64,000 nt of DNA. Origin: G963704535 sp963704535. Its GTDB lineage: Bacteria > Chloroflexota > Chloroflexia > Chloroflexales > Roseiflexaceae. A program made the position numbers and the translations under genes. Every line of letters begins with the position of its first letter. The first letter of the stretch is position 1. The notes beneath the pieces were generated by a model, which did no database searches, was not told where the DNA came from, and saw only the letters and a program-made list of their open reading frames with translations. The DNA is taken from NCBI GenBank assembly GCA_963704535.1, contig OY969916.1, forward strand, positions 1,178,001-1,242,000. Reading direction: 5' to 3'. Below, piece after piece: positions 33,470 to 43,200 of the stretch.

Positions 33470-35188
33470 GCGATTCGGCTCCAACTGCGAGAAATAATCT
33501 CGCACATAATCCTTGAGATGCGGCGGGACGGCGCTCTGGTCAAGCGCCTCGCCGGCCGCCTGCTGATATTGCGGCAGCACCTGCTCATACGGCACCAGCG
33601 AGGGATTATTGGCGCCCGGCAGGTTGCTCTGGCCCTGCTGCACCTGGCTTTCGCCGCCCTGGCCCTGCTGCCCCTGGACAAAGTCCGGGTCGCCCGGCTG
33701 GCTGTTCGGATTGTAGGGCTGATACACCAGGTCGCTCGGCTCACTGCCCTGGCCCGACCCTTGATCCGGCCTGCTCGGGTCGACATTGGACTGGCCGCCC
33801 TGGCCCTGGCCAAGATTGTCGGCATTCGATCCGCCGCCGCCTTGGGGGCTCTGGCCCTGGCCTTGCTGCCCCTGGCCTTGCTGCCCCTGGCCCTGCTGCC
33901 CTTCCTGGCCTTCCTGCCCCTCCTGGCCCTGCTGCCCCTCCTGGCCCTGCTGCCCTTCCTGGCCCTGGCCTTGCTGACCCTCCTGGCCTTCCTGTCCTTC
34001 CTGCCCCTGCTGATCGCCTTGCTCCCCTTGCTGCTGGCCTTGCTGATTCTGTTGGCCAGCCTGAGCAACCGATTGGCGACTCTGCTGGATCTGAGAAAGC
34101 GACTGCTGCACGGCTTGCTGGTTGGCCTGCTGCTGCTGCGCCTGCTGGACACTCTGGCTGGCCTGTTCCAGCGCCTGCTGTGCCTGCGGGATGTTGCCCT
34201 GCTGGAGCGCCTGTGCCGCGTTCGACAGGTTCTGCGCCGTCTGCGGGTCGCTCTGGGCCATCTGCGCCGCCTGCTGCCCCAGTTGCTCCGCTAGCTGCTG
34301 GCGTTGTTCAGGCGTCATCTGCTCGATCTGCTGGGCCAACTGGCTCAACTGCTGGGCGGCCTGTTCCATGCTTGGGCGCTGGCTCGGCTGCTGCCCCGAG
34401 AGACTCTGCAAATTGCGTGCCAACTGTTCAAGCGCCGCGCGCCGCGAGTCAAGATTAGGGTCAAGGCGCTGCTGGAGCGCCTGTTCGGCCGTCGAGAGGT
34501 CGGCCAGCGCCTGCTCGCGATTGCCGGGGTTCTCACGAAGCATCCGCTCCAGATCGGCCAACTGCTGATCCAGCGCCGCCCGTTCTTCCGCCGTCAGCGT
34601 CTGATTCTGCGCGATCTCTTGCTTCAGCTCCTGAATCTGGGTCGCGTTCTCCTCCAGAGCCTGCTCGACAGCGGCCCGCTCTTCAAGCACCAACTGCTGC
34701 GGGTTCGGCAGCAGCGCCGAGCCGATGCCGATCGCGAGCGGGAGCAGCGCCAGGAGCAGCGGCCGCCGCTCGATCCGGAACGGCAGCATCCCTGGCCGTA
34801 GCGTTTCGGCGTAGACACGCGCGTCGGATTGCTGGGCATTCTCGAGCACCTCGTGCGTCTGGAGACCGCTCAACTCCAGCGCGGTCGCCAGGCGCTCGCG
34901 CAGATCCAGCGCCGCATCCACTCGCCGCGCCACCCGGATCGCCGGGAGTGGGCGAACCAGCAGGTAGCCCAGGATAAACAGGAGCCACAGCGCTGGTGGC
35001 ACAAGCGACCAGAGCAGCAGGTCCGGGATCGGCAGCAGCCGCCCGATAAGTTGTACCAGTGCAAAGCCGGCCAGGCCAAGCCACAGCGTCCGGCTCGCGA
35101 GGAGCAGCGTGTCACGCAGCCGCAGCCGCAGGCCCATCGGACGCAGCCGCCGCTTGAGATATTCGCCTGTCGTCAGCACATGGGCCAT
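33467..35188 (-). CDS. Membrane-anchored coiled-coil protein with long Gln/Gly repeat tract
   Basis: The protein has 573 residues. Two or three membrane helices lie in the first 160 residues (LGLAGFALVQLIGRLLPIPD, LLFILGYLLVRPL, LLLALLPLAIGIGSALL). A Gln/Glu/Leu-rich helical region to about 360 is probably coiled coil. A tract of QGQ, QGQEG and QQGQGQ units follows to about 455, then a Pro/Asn-rich end. The architecture resembles DUF4175-type proteins often placed beside moxR/bat genes. It is the first gene of the MoxR run and may organise the complex at the membrane. The tract DNA is itself a tandem repeat prone to length change. Confidence 0.7.
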   Translation of the reverse strand: MAHVLTTGEYLKRRLRPMGLRLRLRDTLLLASRTLWLGLAGFALVQLIGRLLPIPDLLLWSLVPPALWLLFILGYLLVRPLPAIRVARRVDAALDLRERLATALELSGLQTHEVLENAQQSDARVYAETLRPGMLPFRIERRPLLLALLPLAIGIGSALLPNPQQLVLEERAAVEQALEENATQIQELKQEIAQNQTLTAEERAALDQQLADLERMLRENPGNREQALADLSTAEQALQQRLDPNLDSRRAALEQLARNLQSLSGQQPSQRPSMEQAAQQLSQLAQQIEQMTPEQRQQLAEQLGQQAAQMAQSDPQTAQNLSNAAQALQQGNIPQAQQALEQASQSVQQAQQQQANQQAVQQSLSQIQQSRQSVAQAGQQNQQGQQQGEQGDQQGQEGQEGQEGQQGQGQEGQQGQEGQQGQEGQEGQEGQQGQGQQGQGQQGQGQSPQGGGGSNADNLGQGQGGQSNVDPSRPDQGSGQGSEPSDLVYQPYNPNSQPGDPDFVQGQQGQGGESQVQQGQSNLPGANNPSLVPYEQVLPQYQQAAGEALDQSAVPPHLKDYVRDYFSQLEPNR

Positions 35189-35202
35189 CGGCTTCACCTC
35201 TA

Positions 35203-35597
35203 GAAAAAGGGGGTTTGAGGGGTAGCTCTTCAGTCTCCCCACTCACACTGTAAAGTAGAGTGGCACTACCCAAAACCTTGTCTTATCCAACACAGTTATG
35301 CTAAAGACGCGACGATGGCGAAAATAGTTTCGCTCTTTAGTAAAGTCTGAAAAGTTCCGCGCCTCACTCGCAATCTGTGGTGGAAAGAGGTTCTTGAGTG
35401 GGCTGCCCCCTCAAACTCCCCCTTTGGTCTCTTATGTCGAGCATTCTACACCGGCCGACGCGCCGCGTAAATGGCGCAGAGCTGATGCGGCTCTCAGAAA
35501 CTATTTGAAAGGGTATTTCTCGCCTACGCTATCCTGGTGGAAAGAAGATTCTTGAGGGGCGGCCCCCTCAAACTCCCCCTTTTCAAAATCCGCTCTA
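35203..35597. repeat. Intergenic stretch with three family 2 hairpin repeats
   Basis: Copies lie at about 35203-35275 (a variant ending in CACTCACACTGTAAAGTAGAG, shared with 51608-51690), 35336-35442 and 35497-35597. The last has both outer ends (AGAAACTATTTGAAAGG and CCTTTTCAAAATCCGCTCTA), and its CTA is the stop codon of the zinc-ribbon gene. No gene is seen in this stretch of about 400 bases. Confidence 0.8.
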
Positions 35598-36026
35598 CTC
35601 TTCGATCCGCCGCCAGAAATGCCGCTCGACCATCTGCCGGCGCCCATCGGCGCCATCCCAGATCTCGACCACGCGTTGGCTGATAATCGTGACAACATGG
35701 CCGGTGCGTGCGAGCGCCGTGGTCTCGGTAGCCGGGGGCTGCGGAAGGCTGCGCGTGGCCGAAGCGAGCGGCCCGGCCGATGAGCCGGCCTCGATCCGCC
35801 GCCGTAGCCAGGCCAGCCCGGCCTCGGTCGCCAGCGCCGCCACGCTCAACGCGACCGTCTTGCCAAGCTGTTGCCATGTGACCGGCAGATCGCGTCCGGC
35901 GATCGTCAGGTGCGCGTCGGCGCGACGCACCGGGAGCTGGCGCTTTAGCGGCGCGCCACATTTGCCGCAGAAACGATCGTCCAGCGGATTGGCGTGCTGG
36001 CATGACGGGCAGATGCGTTCGACCAT
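35595..36026 (-). CDS. Zinc-ribbon membrane-associated protein
   Basis: The 143 residues start MVERICPSCQHANPLDDRFC and CGKCGAPL, a four-Cys zinc ribbon of the DZR/zinc_ribbon_2 kind. A weakly hydrophobic segment (LGKTVALSVAALATEAGLAWL) follows near residue 60, and a C-terminal strand-rich part with VVTIISQRVVEIWDGADGRR. Function unknown; such ribbons often mediate protein contacts. The ATG at 36026 removes an unconserved 27-codon extension. The stop codon comes from a repeat end. Confidence 0.65.
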   Translation of the reverse strand: MVERICPSCQHANPLDDRFCGKCGAPLKRQLPVRRADAHLTIAGRDLPVTWQQLGKTVALSVAALATEAGLAWLRRRIEAGSSAGPLASATRSLPQPPATETTALARTGHVVTIISQRVVEIWDGADGRRQMVERHFWRRIEE

Positions 36027-36171
36027 CTTCGTCTCCTCAAAACACAGATCACGATCCAGGCCGAGCCAGAGCTGCTGGGCTGCGGGCCTGCCGGATAGAT
36101 ACGTCATACGCGGGTCGAAGATTGTCTTTCAGTATAGCATAGATCAGGCCATCCGAGGATGAGGCGAACTC

Positions 36172-37161
36172 TTAGGGCACGTCGTCGAACGGCAGCTTAA
36201 CCACCTGGCCCTGAGCGGCAGCCCCCGCGATGCCGACCGCGCCTCCCGGCGTGGCGTGAGCGCTGCGAACGTAGGCCAGCCCGATTGGGCCGAAGCGCGG
36301 CGAGACAACCGCGCTGGTCAGGTCGCCGGCCTCTTTGCCCGCAACCTCGAGCTTGCCCGGCGCGGCGACTGGCTGACTCAGACGCAGGCCTCGGAGCTGT
36401 TTCGCCAGCCGATTGCGGCTCTCCATCCGCGCGATGATCTCCTGGCCGACATAGCAGCCCTTGGTGAAACTCACAGCATCAAGCAGGCCCGTCTCCAGCG
36501 GGATGTACTCCTGGCTCAGTTCACGCCCGAATGCGCCATAGCCACGCTCAACCCGCAGCACGTCGAAGGCCTCCGCGCTCAGGGGCACGGCGCCGGCGGC
36601 CAGTAGCGCCGTGCGCACCACCTCCAAGCGCTCGGTCGGGATGTAGAGCGTGAACCCCTGCCCGCCCACCGGCTCGCGACGAGCGACCAGCAGCGTGGCG
36701 CCGGAGACCTCCAAGGCGATGATGTGGTGCAAGGCCAGGTCGGCCAGCGTTCTTCCGGCGAGCTGTTCCAGCAACTGCGGGGCAGCCGGCCCGTACAGCG
36801 CAAGCTGGCCGTGGGAGCGTCCGGCCGGCTCCAGCGTCGCCTGGTCCTGAAAGAAGATATTCTTGCGTAGGTGGGCGAAGACCGGCGCGCCCTGTCCGGG
36901 GCTGGTCGCGATCAGCAGCGCGTCGTCGAGGACATAGACGGCCAGCAGATCGATAATCCGGCCGATCGGAGTCGTCAGCACCGTACGAGTGCCCTGACCC
37001 GACAGCAACTGCTTGACATCGTTGGTGGAGAGCCGCTGGAGCAACTCCGCTCGATCGCGGCCGCGCATAAAGATGCGCCCGGAGTCGTGCTCCTCGTAGA
37101 GCGCGGCGCCTTCGAGGGCGGCCCGGTAGTCGGGCGAGACGCTTGTGGTGGTCTCTTGCAT
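36172..37161 (-). CDS. ygfZ: Folate-binding YgfZ/GcvT-like protein
   Basis: A 329-residue protein with the GcvT-type fold. The family signature is KGCYVGQEIIARMESRN near residue 232, preceded by the folate-binding region (RDRAELLQRLSTNDVKQL). YgfZ proteins use tetrahydrofolate and help assemble or repair certain Fe-S enzymes, including radical-SAM tRNA methylthiolase. It is divergent from the lytic transglycosylase gene; a perfect palindrome lies between the two starts. No glycine-cleavage genes are nearby, which supports YgfZ rather than GcvT. Confidence 0.9.
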   Translation of the reverse strand: MQETTTSVSPDYRAALEGAALYEEHDSGRIFMRGRDRAELLQRLSTNDVKQLLSGQGTRTVLTTPIGRIIDLLAVYVLDDALLIATSPGQGAPVFAHLRKNIFFQDQATLEPAGRSHGQLALYGPAAPQLLEQLAGRTLADLALHHIIALEVSGATLLVARREPVGGQGFTLYIPTERLEVVRTALLAAGAVPLSAEAFDVLRVERGYGAFGRELSQEYIPLETGLLDAVSFTKGCYVGQEIIARMESRNRLAKQLRGLRLSQPVAAPGKLEVAGKEAGDLTSAVVSPRFGPIGLAYVRSAHATPGGAVGIAGAAAQGQVVKLPFDDVP

Positions 37162-37195
37162 ATCCTTATTCCTACTTCTATTTATAGAATCATAC

Positions 37196-37207
37196 GATCA
37201 TATGATC
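37196..37207. promoter_or_regulatory. Perfect palindrome between divergent genes
   Basis: GATCATATGATC is a 12-bp perfect palindrome, with a further CATACGATCATATGATCATA near-repeat around it. It is centred in the 83-base gap between the ygfZ and lytic transglycosylase starts. A TACAAT hexamer lies about 25 bases further on toward the transglycosylase gene. A shared operator is possible; no regulator is identified. Confidence 0.4.
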
Positions 37208-37244
37208 ATACCATATCACCACCTTCCCGTGGTACAATACCGGC

Positions 37245-39665
37245 ATGGTGTGCTTTCTCAATATCTACCGGCGCCGGCGCGCGCGATTGGTTTTGTCGCT
37301 TCTGGCGCTGTGCCTCACCGCCTGCGACACCGTGTCGCTCCCTAACGTCCCGGCTGAGTTGGCTCGCACGCCGGCGGCGCTCCAGCCCAACTCCACTCCC
37401 CAGCCCGCTGCTGCCCCATCGCCGGAGTCGACGCCCCTCCCGGCGCCTGACCTGCTCGCCCAGGCGCTTGAGCGCCGCGCGATCGGCGACTACGAAGCTG
37501 CCGCGACCGACTTTCACACGCTGCTCACCGCCCACCCCAGCGCGCCGGAGGTTCGCACCGCCCGCTTCTACCTGGCTGAGAGCTTCGCGCTGCGCCGCCG
37601 CTGGACGTCGGCGGTGGACGCCTTGCAAAACTTCATAGCCGAAGGCCCCCAGGATGATTTGCACCAGCGGGCGCTGTTCCTGTTGGCGCGCGGCCAGGAG
37701 GAGGCCGGCGCATGGGCCGACGCCGTCGCGACCTATGAGCGCTACCGGGCGCCCAAGACGCCGCTGGAGCCCTACGCCCGGCTCCGTCAGGCCGCCCAGC
37801 AGCAGGCGCTGGGCCAGCTTGACCAGGCCGCCGGGCACTATGAGGCGGTCGCCGCCGGTGACATTGTGCGGGGCGAGCGGGCCGGCGCCTACGAGAAGGC
37901 GATTGCGTTGCGCCGCCAGCTTGGGCAGAACGACATCGCGCTCCGGCTCTACGGCGAGCTGCTGGGCCTGGCCGATCTGCCGGACTACCGCGCTCGAATC
38001 CTCGCCGAGGCCGCCGCACTGGCCGAGCAGCAGGGCGCCCCAGACCAGGCCCGCGCCTGGCGGCGCGAGATCGCCGCGCGCGCGCCCGCCATGCCGCAAG
38101 CCCTCGACGCGGTTGGGCTGCTGCTGGCCGACCCCCAGGGCGGCCTCGACCCGGCTGCCGCCGCGCGCGTCTACACTCTCCACGAGCAGTGGGCCGCCGC
38201 GCTGCCGCAGTTCGACGCAGCGATCACCCTTACCGACACGGCGGCGTTAGATCTGCGCCGCGAGCGAGCCTTGGCGCGGCGCGCCACCGGCGACTTCGAG
38301 GGCGCCCTGGCCGAACTGGCCGCCGTCGGCGCCGAAGCGCCGGCCAGCCCGGTCGGACGCCAGTCCCAGCTTGATTGGATCCAGACCAAGGGGCAAAGTG
38401 GCGACACGGCCGGCGCGATCGACAGCTACCGCGAGTTCGCACAGTCCTACCCCGACGACCCGCGCGCGCCCGAAGCGCTGATGCGCGCCGCGATCCTGCT
38501 GGGCCGGCAGGGCGACGCGGAAGGCGCCACCCAGCAGCAGCTCGACCTGGGCCGGCGCTTCCCCGCCAGCGAGCAGGCTCACGACGCACTCTACGAAGCC
38601 GGGTGGTATTTCTTCCGCGCCGGCCAGTCGGCCGAGGCGCTCGACGCCTGGGATCTCCTGCGCCGTAGCTCCAGCGGGGTTGTCGCCGCGCAGGCCGCGT
38701 TCTGGGCTGCCCGCGCTGCCAGCCCGGACAATGAGGCATACGACGAGCTGCTGAACGCGGCATTCAGCGCCGCGCCGGACTCGTACTATGGCGCCCGCGC
38801 GGCCGAGTTGCTGGGCGCGGAGAGCGAAGGGAGCGTGCCACCCGGCGCGCCGGTGGCCGCCGAGCTGTGGCGCACCGCCGAAGATTGGATCGCGATCTGG
38901 TCGGGTGCGCCGGCCTACTACCTCAATGAGCGCGGCTACCCGCCGGAAGTCGCCCAGGCCGGCCCTATCGTGCGGGCGATCGAGCTTGGGGAGGTCGGTC
39001 TCCAGCCCGAGGCGATCGCTGAGTGGAACGCGGCTATGGAGGTGTGGCGCGAGGACCCGGTCAAGCTGTACCTGCTGGCACGCCTGGCCGACCAGCACGG
39101 CGTGCCGTATATCGCGCTGCGGGCCGCCGAGGTCCTGACCAGGCGCTCGCCCGACAAGGGCTTCGCGAACGCACCCGAGGCACTGCGCCGCCTGATCTTC
39201 CCCACTCCCTACGGCGCGGCGATCCAAGCCCAGGCCGCCGAGCGCGGGCTCGACCCGCGCGCGCTCTACGCGATGCTGCGCCAGGAAAGCCTGTTCAACC
39301 CCGGCGCGACTTCGTGGGTCGGCGCGCGCGGTCTGGGCCAGGTCATGCCGGCGACGGCGCAGGGGATCGCGCAGAACCTCCAGGTGCCCGACTTCGACGA
39401 GGCCGACCTGTACCGCCCGGTCGTCAGCATCCGCTTCGGCGCCTTCTACCTGGGATACCAGGTCAATATGATGGAAGGCAGCCTGCTAGGCGGCTTGGCC
39501 GCCTACAACGGTGGCCCCGGCAACGCGCAGCGCTGGGCTGGCGGCACAGCCGTAACCGACCCGGATCTGTTCGCCGAGGGGATCGACTATCAAGAGACTC
39601 GTGGTTATGTGAAGCTGGTCTACGGCTACTATGGGGCATATCGGCGGCTGTATAAGCGGCCGTAA
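37245..39665 (+). CDS. Soluble-lytic-transglycosylase-like lipoprotein with TPR-type repeats
   Basis: The protein has 806 residues. The N-terminus VLSLLALCLTACD is a lipoprotein signal with the cysteine at about residue 27. About 600 residues of TPR-like helical hairpins follow. The C-terminal SLT domain (from about 655) carries the catalytic Glu in LYAMLRQESLFNPGATS, then GLGQVMPATAQGIA and LGGLAAYNGGPGNAQRW. This is the Slt70 plan, cleaving peptidoglycan between MurNAc and GlcNAc outside the membrane. The TAA stop runs directly into the Shine-Dalgarno of the next gene. Confidence 0.92.
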   Translation: MVCFLNIYRRRRARLVLSLLALCLTACDTVSLPNVPAELARTPAALQPNSTPQPAAAPSPESTPLPAPDLLAQALERRAIGDYEAAATDFHTLLTAHPSAPEVRTARFYLAESFALRRRWTSAVDALQNFIAEGPQDDLHQRALFLLARGQEEAGAWADAVATYERYRAPKTPLEPYARLRQAAQQQALGQLDQAAGHYEAVAAGDIVRGERAGAYEKAIALRRQLGQNDIALRLYGELLGLADLPDYRARILAEAAALAEQQGAPDQARAWRREIAARAPAMPQALDAVGLLLADPQGGLDPAAAARVYTLHEQWAAALPQFDAAITLTDTAALDLRRERALARRATGDFEGALAELAAVGAEAPASPVGRQSQLDWIQTKGQSGDTAGAIDSYREFAQSYPDDPRAPEALMRAAILLGRQGDAEGATQQQLDLGRRFPASEQAHDALYEAGWYFFRAGQSAEALDAWDLLRRSSSGVVAAQAAFWAARAASPDNEAYDELLNAAFSAAPDSYYGARAAELLGAESEGSVPPGAPVAAELWRTAEDWIAIWSGAPAYYLNERGYPPEVAQAGPIVRAIELGEVGLQPEAIAEWNAAMEVWREDPVKLYLLARLADQHGVPYIALRAAEVLTRRSPDKGFANAPEALRRLIFPTPYGAAIQAQAAERGLDPRALYAMLRQESLFNPGATSWVGARGLGQVMPATAQGIAQNLQVPDFDEADLYRPVVSIRFGAFYLGYQVNMMEGSLLGGLAAYNGGPGNAQRWAGGTAVTDPDLFAEGIDYQETRGYVKLVYGYYGAYRRLYKRP

Positions 39666-39679
39666 AAGGAGGCCATCCC

Positions 39680-40042
39680 TTGCATCTCAAACACTACTTC
39701 CTCTGGGGCGCCGCCATCGGAATACTGGCCGGCCTCCTAGCCTACGTCGTGCGCCCGGCCCGCCTGCGCTCGGCCAGCGTCACGGCGGTCGCGCCGGGCA
39801 CCCCGCCTGTGGCCAGCATCGCGCTGCGCTACGACCACGGCCTGCCGCCGATCAGCGTGATCGTCGATGTCCAGGGACGCAGCGGGAACGGCGGCAGCAC
39901 GACGATCGACGGCCTCCAGCGCTTCGTCGAGATCCCGATCGCCGGCCCGCCGGACAACTCGTACCGCGTGACTGCGACGGCGACTTATCAGCTCCTGGGG
40001 CGCCTGTGGACGCGCATAAGTGAGTTCGGGATCGGAGATTAG
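39680..40042 (+). CDS. Small membrane-anchored hypothetical protein
   Basis: The 120 residues start at TTG; a strong AAAGGAGG nine bases upstream fixes this start. One N-terminal helix (FLWGAAIGILAGLLAYVV) is followed by a beta-rich domain (VASIALRYDHGLPPISVIVD, YRVTATATYQLL). No family is recognised. Its stop TAG lies inside the first word of the AGATTAG hairpin. It is almost certainly co-transcribed with the lytic transglycosylase gene, 14 bases upstream. Confidence 0.65.
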   Translation: MHLKHYFLWGAAIGILAGLLAYVVRPARLRSASVTAVAPGTPPVASIALRYDHGLPPISVIVDVQGRSGNGGSTTIDGLQRFVEIPIAGPPDNSYRVTATATYQLLGRLWTRISEFGIGD

Positions 40043-40075
40043 AGATTAGACAAGGTTCTTTCTCCAATCTCCATC
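40031..40075. repeat. Tandem-word hairpin (AGATTAG words)
   Basis: GGAGATTAGAGATTAGAC pairs with TCTCCAATCTCC around a short AAGGTTCTT loop. It contains the stop codon of the preceding gene and is followed by the promoter of the kinase gene, so a terminator role is likely. Confidence 0.65.
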
Positions 40076-40129
40076 TTTATACCGAGCGCCCTCCATCGCG
40101 GGACCGAGCCGGGATACACCTCCAGTTCT

Positions 40130-40158
40130 TTGTCAAAGATCGGTAAATCTGGTAAGAT
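40130..40158 (+). promoter_or_regulatory. Sigma-70-type promoter of the sensor kinase gene
   Basis: TTGTCA at 40130-40135 and TAAGAT at 40153-40158 are separated by 17 bases. Transcription would begin near 40165, which makes the GTG at 40164 unlikely as start and supports the ATG at 40203. Confidence 0.6.
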
Positions 40159-40202
40159 TATAGGTGGATCTCTCCACATCAGGTTCGCTCGGGAGCCGTC
40201 GC

Positions 40203-43200
40203 ATGGCACAAGCGCTACCCACCGACATCGATCTCGCGCAGCTCTGTTTGCAGTTTTCATCCGATCTTGCGCAATCGCAAAGTTTGGAGGCGGGGGGAAG
40301 CTGCTGTGTCTCGCTGATCGAGAGCTGTTTCGCGCCACGAGCATGCCAAATCATCTGGGATGCCGGTCGCGGCACGCGGGTTCTTGCCCCTGATCCTGGC
40401 GTCCCTCCTACCCATCCCGATGCCGACGAACTAGCAAAACTTCAAAACGGCCAGCTCGCGCTCCGCCTCGCCAGCGAGCACGTCGTCGCCTGCTTTGCCC
40501 CGCTAAGAGCCCGCGGCCTGCTCCTTGGCTGGCTGTTTGTCGAGCACTCCCACTGGGGCACCGAAAGTGGCGTGCTGCTCTCCATGATCGCCGCGCAGGC
40601 CGGGCCGGCGCTGGCGATGCTGGATACCGCCAGCCGGCAGGATGAGCGGGTCGCCCAACTCCAGACCTTGAATGAGATCGGGCGTCTGCTTAGCGGCGTG
40701 CTTGACCTCGATACCCTGCTCGATGCGATCCACGGCGCCGTCAGCCGCCTCATCGACGCGACGACCTTCTACATCGCGCTCTATGATCCCACGGAGGACG
40801 AGCTCGACCTGGCGTATACCGTCCTGGACGACAAGCGCCGCCAGCTCCAGGATCACTGGGTCAGCGGCAGTGGCCTGGTTGGCCAGATTACTCGCGAGCG
40901 CCGCCCGATCCGCGCCGACGATTACGTCACTGAGTGTCGCCGCCGCGGCATCGAGTCACGCCCACTGGCCGGCCTGCGGTTCGCCAAGGCCTGGCTGGGG
41001 GTGCCGCTGCTCGCCAACGACCGGCTGATGGGCGTGATGGTGGTCTGCAGCCTGCGCGAGGGCTATACCTACAGCGACGAACATGTCGAGCTGCTGATGA
41101 CCATCGGCGCCCAGGCGGCGGTGGCGATCGAGAATGCGCGCCTTTACCAGCGCAGTGAGCGTCAGGCCCGCCAGCTCGCGGCGCTGAACCATATCGGCCG
41201 GACGATCACCTCCTCACTTGACCCGGAGCGCGTACCCTCGCTGATTATGGAGCAGGTCAGCGACCTACTCGACGTCGAGGAGGGTTCGCTGCTGCTGATC
41301 GACAACGATACCGGCGACTTGGTGTTCGCCTACACGATCGGCCCGATCGGGAGCCGGCTGGTCGGCCAGCGGCTACCGCGCGGTACCGGCCTAGCCGGGT
41401 ATGTGGCCACCTACGAGCAATCGGTGATCGTCAACGATGTCCAGCAGGACGAGCGCTTCGACGGCTCAACCGATAAGACCACCGGCTTTGTCACCCGCTC
41501 GCTGCTAGCGGTGCCGCTGCGGGCCGTCGGCGGGCTCCAGGGGGTGATCGAGGTTCTGAATCGGCGCGACGGCAGCCAGTTTACCGAGGAGGATCAGCGG
41601 TTGCTGGAGGCGGTGGCCGACCAGGCGGTGATCGCGTTGGAGAACGCCCGGCGCTTCGCCCAGGTCGACCAGGCCCTGGCGCGCCGGGCGCAGGAACTGG
41701 TGTCGACCAATGACCGGCTTCAGCACAGCCTGCGCAGCCTGACGGCGCTGAACGCCCTGGGCATGGCGATCAATACCACGTTGCGCGACGCCGAAGAGAT
41801 CTTCGGGATGACCGCGCGTGGGGTGGTCGAGATGAGCAGTGCGCTGGGCGCCTGCGTGCTGATCGCCGAGGAGCAGCAGTTCCGCGCCTCGGTCCAGATT
41901 GGGCCGGTGCCCCCCCGGCCAGACCTCCTCGCACCACTGCTCCAGCGGGTCATGGAGACTGGCCGGCCGGAGATCACCGTTGCCGACCTTCCGCGCTCGC
42001 TGGTCCAGCATGGCATCCGCGCGCTGATGGTGGTTCCGCTGCGAGCGACGCAGCGGGTGATCGGCTGCCTGTGTGTGTACTACGCCGATGCCGTGCCCGA
42101 CGCGCCCGATCAGGAGACTGTAGTGCTGTTCGCGACCCAGGCGGCGGTGGCGGTCGAGAGCATCGAGCTGTTTACAGCGGTGCGCAGTGGCCGCGATCAG
42201 ATGGCCTCGATCCTGGCCTCGACGCGCGAAGGGATCATGCTGATTACGCCCGACGCCCATGTCGCGATCGCCAACGCTGCCTTGCACCAACTGTGTGGCC
42301 TAGCCCCGCGCATGACCCAGAATTGCACCGTCGAGGGGTTCCTGTCGGGGTGGGGGCAGCGGGCCAGCTACCCGCCCGACGAGTGGTCGGCGCTGTGCGA
42401 GGGGCTCGACGCAGTGATGTCCGGGCGCCAATCGTTTGTCAGCGGCGAGCTGAATGAGCAAAGTGCTCACCTGCGCTCGGTCGAATGGGCCGCCCTGACC
42501 GCCCTGAGCAGCGGCGCCAGCTCCGGCGGGGCACTGCTGGTACTACGCGATATCACCGACGCCAAAGAGGCCGAGCGGCTGCGCCAGGATCTGACCAATA
42601 TGATCGTCCACGATCTGCGCAGCCCGCTGTCGAGTGTCATGGCCTCGATCGAACTACTGACCCGAGGTATCTCCGGCCAGCTCAACACCAGCCAGCACAA
42701 TGTGCTCGAGATCGCCTACGCCAGCGCGCTCCAGATGCTGGAGATGGTCAACACACTGCTCGACATCAGCCGGCTCGAAGCCGGGCGAATGCCGCTCGAA
42801 CTCCAGGTCTGCGCCGTGCGGCCGCTGGTCGATCGGGCCGCCGAGCGGCTGATATCGCTGGCGCAGGATCGGCAGATCACCATCAATGTGGATGTTGCGC
42901 CCGATCTCGCGCTGGTGCGGGCCGACAATGAGCTGATCGTTCGTGTGCTACAGAATCTGCTTGGCAATGCGCTCAAGTTCAGCGGGCGCGGCAGCACGGT
43001 GCAGGTGCGGGTGTTCGAAGGCCCGTGGTCCCTGGAGATCGCGGCGGGCAACGGGCATACGCCGGTCGGCGAGAACAATGGCGAGGGCTACTTGCCGGCT
43101 GGGCCGGCCGTGACGCTGGCGATCCGCGATCAGGGCATCGGCATCGCGCTCAAGGATCAGGAGAAGATCTTTACGAAGTTTGGGCAGGTGGGCGAGCGAC

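Noticed and set aside
33780..34060. CRISPR-like spacing of short repeats
   Set aside because: The repeats are in frame, encode the QGQ tract of a membrane protein, and have no unique spacers.
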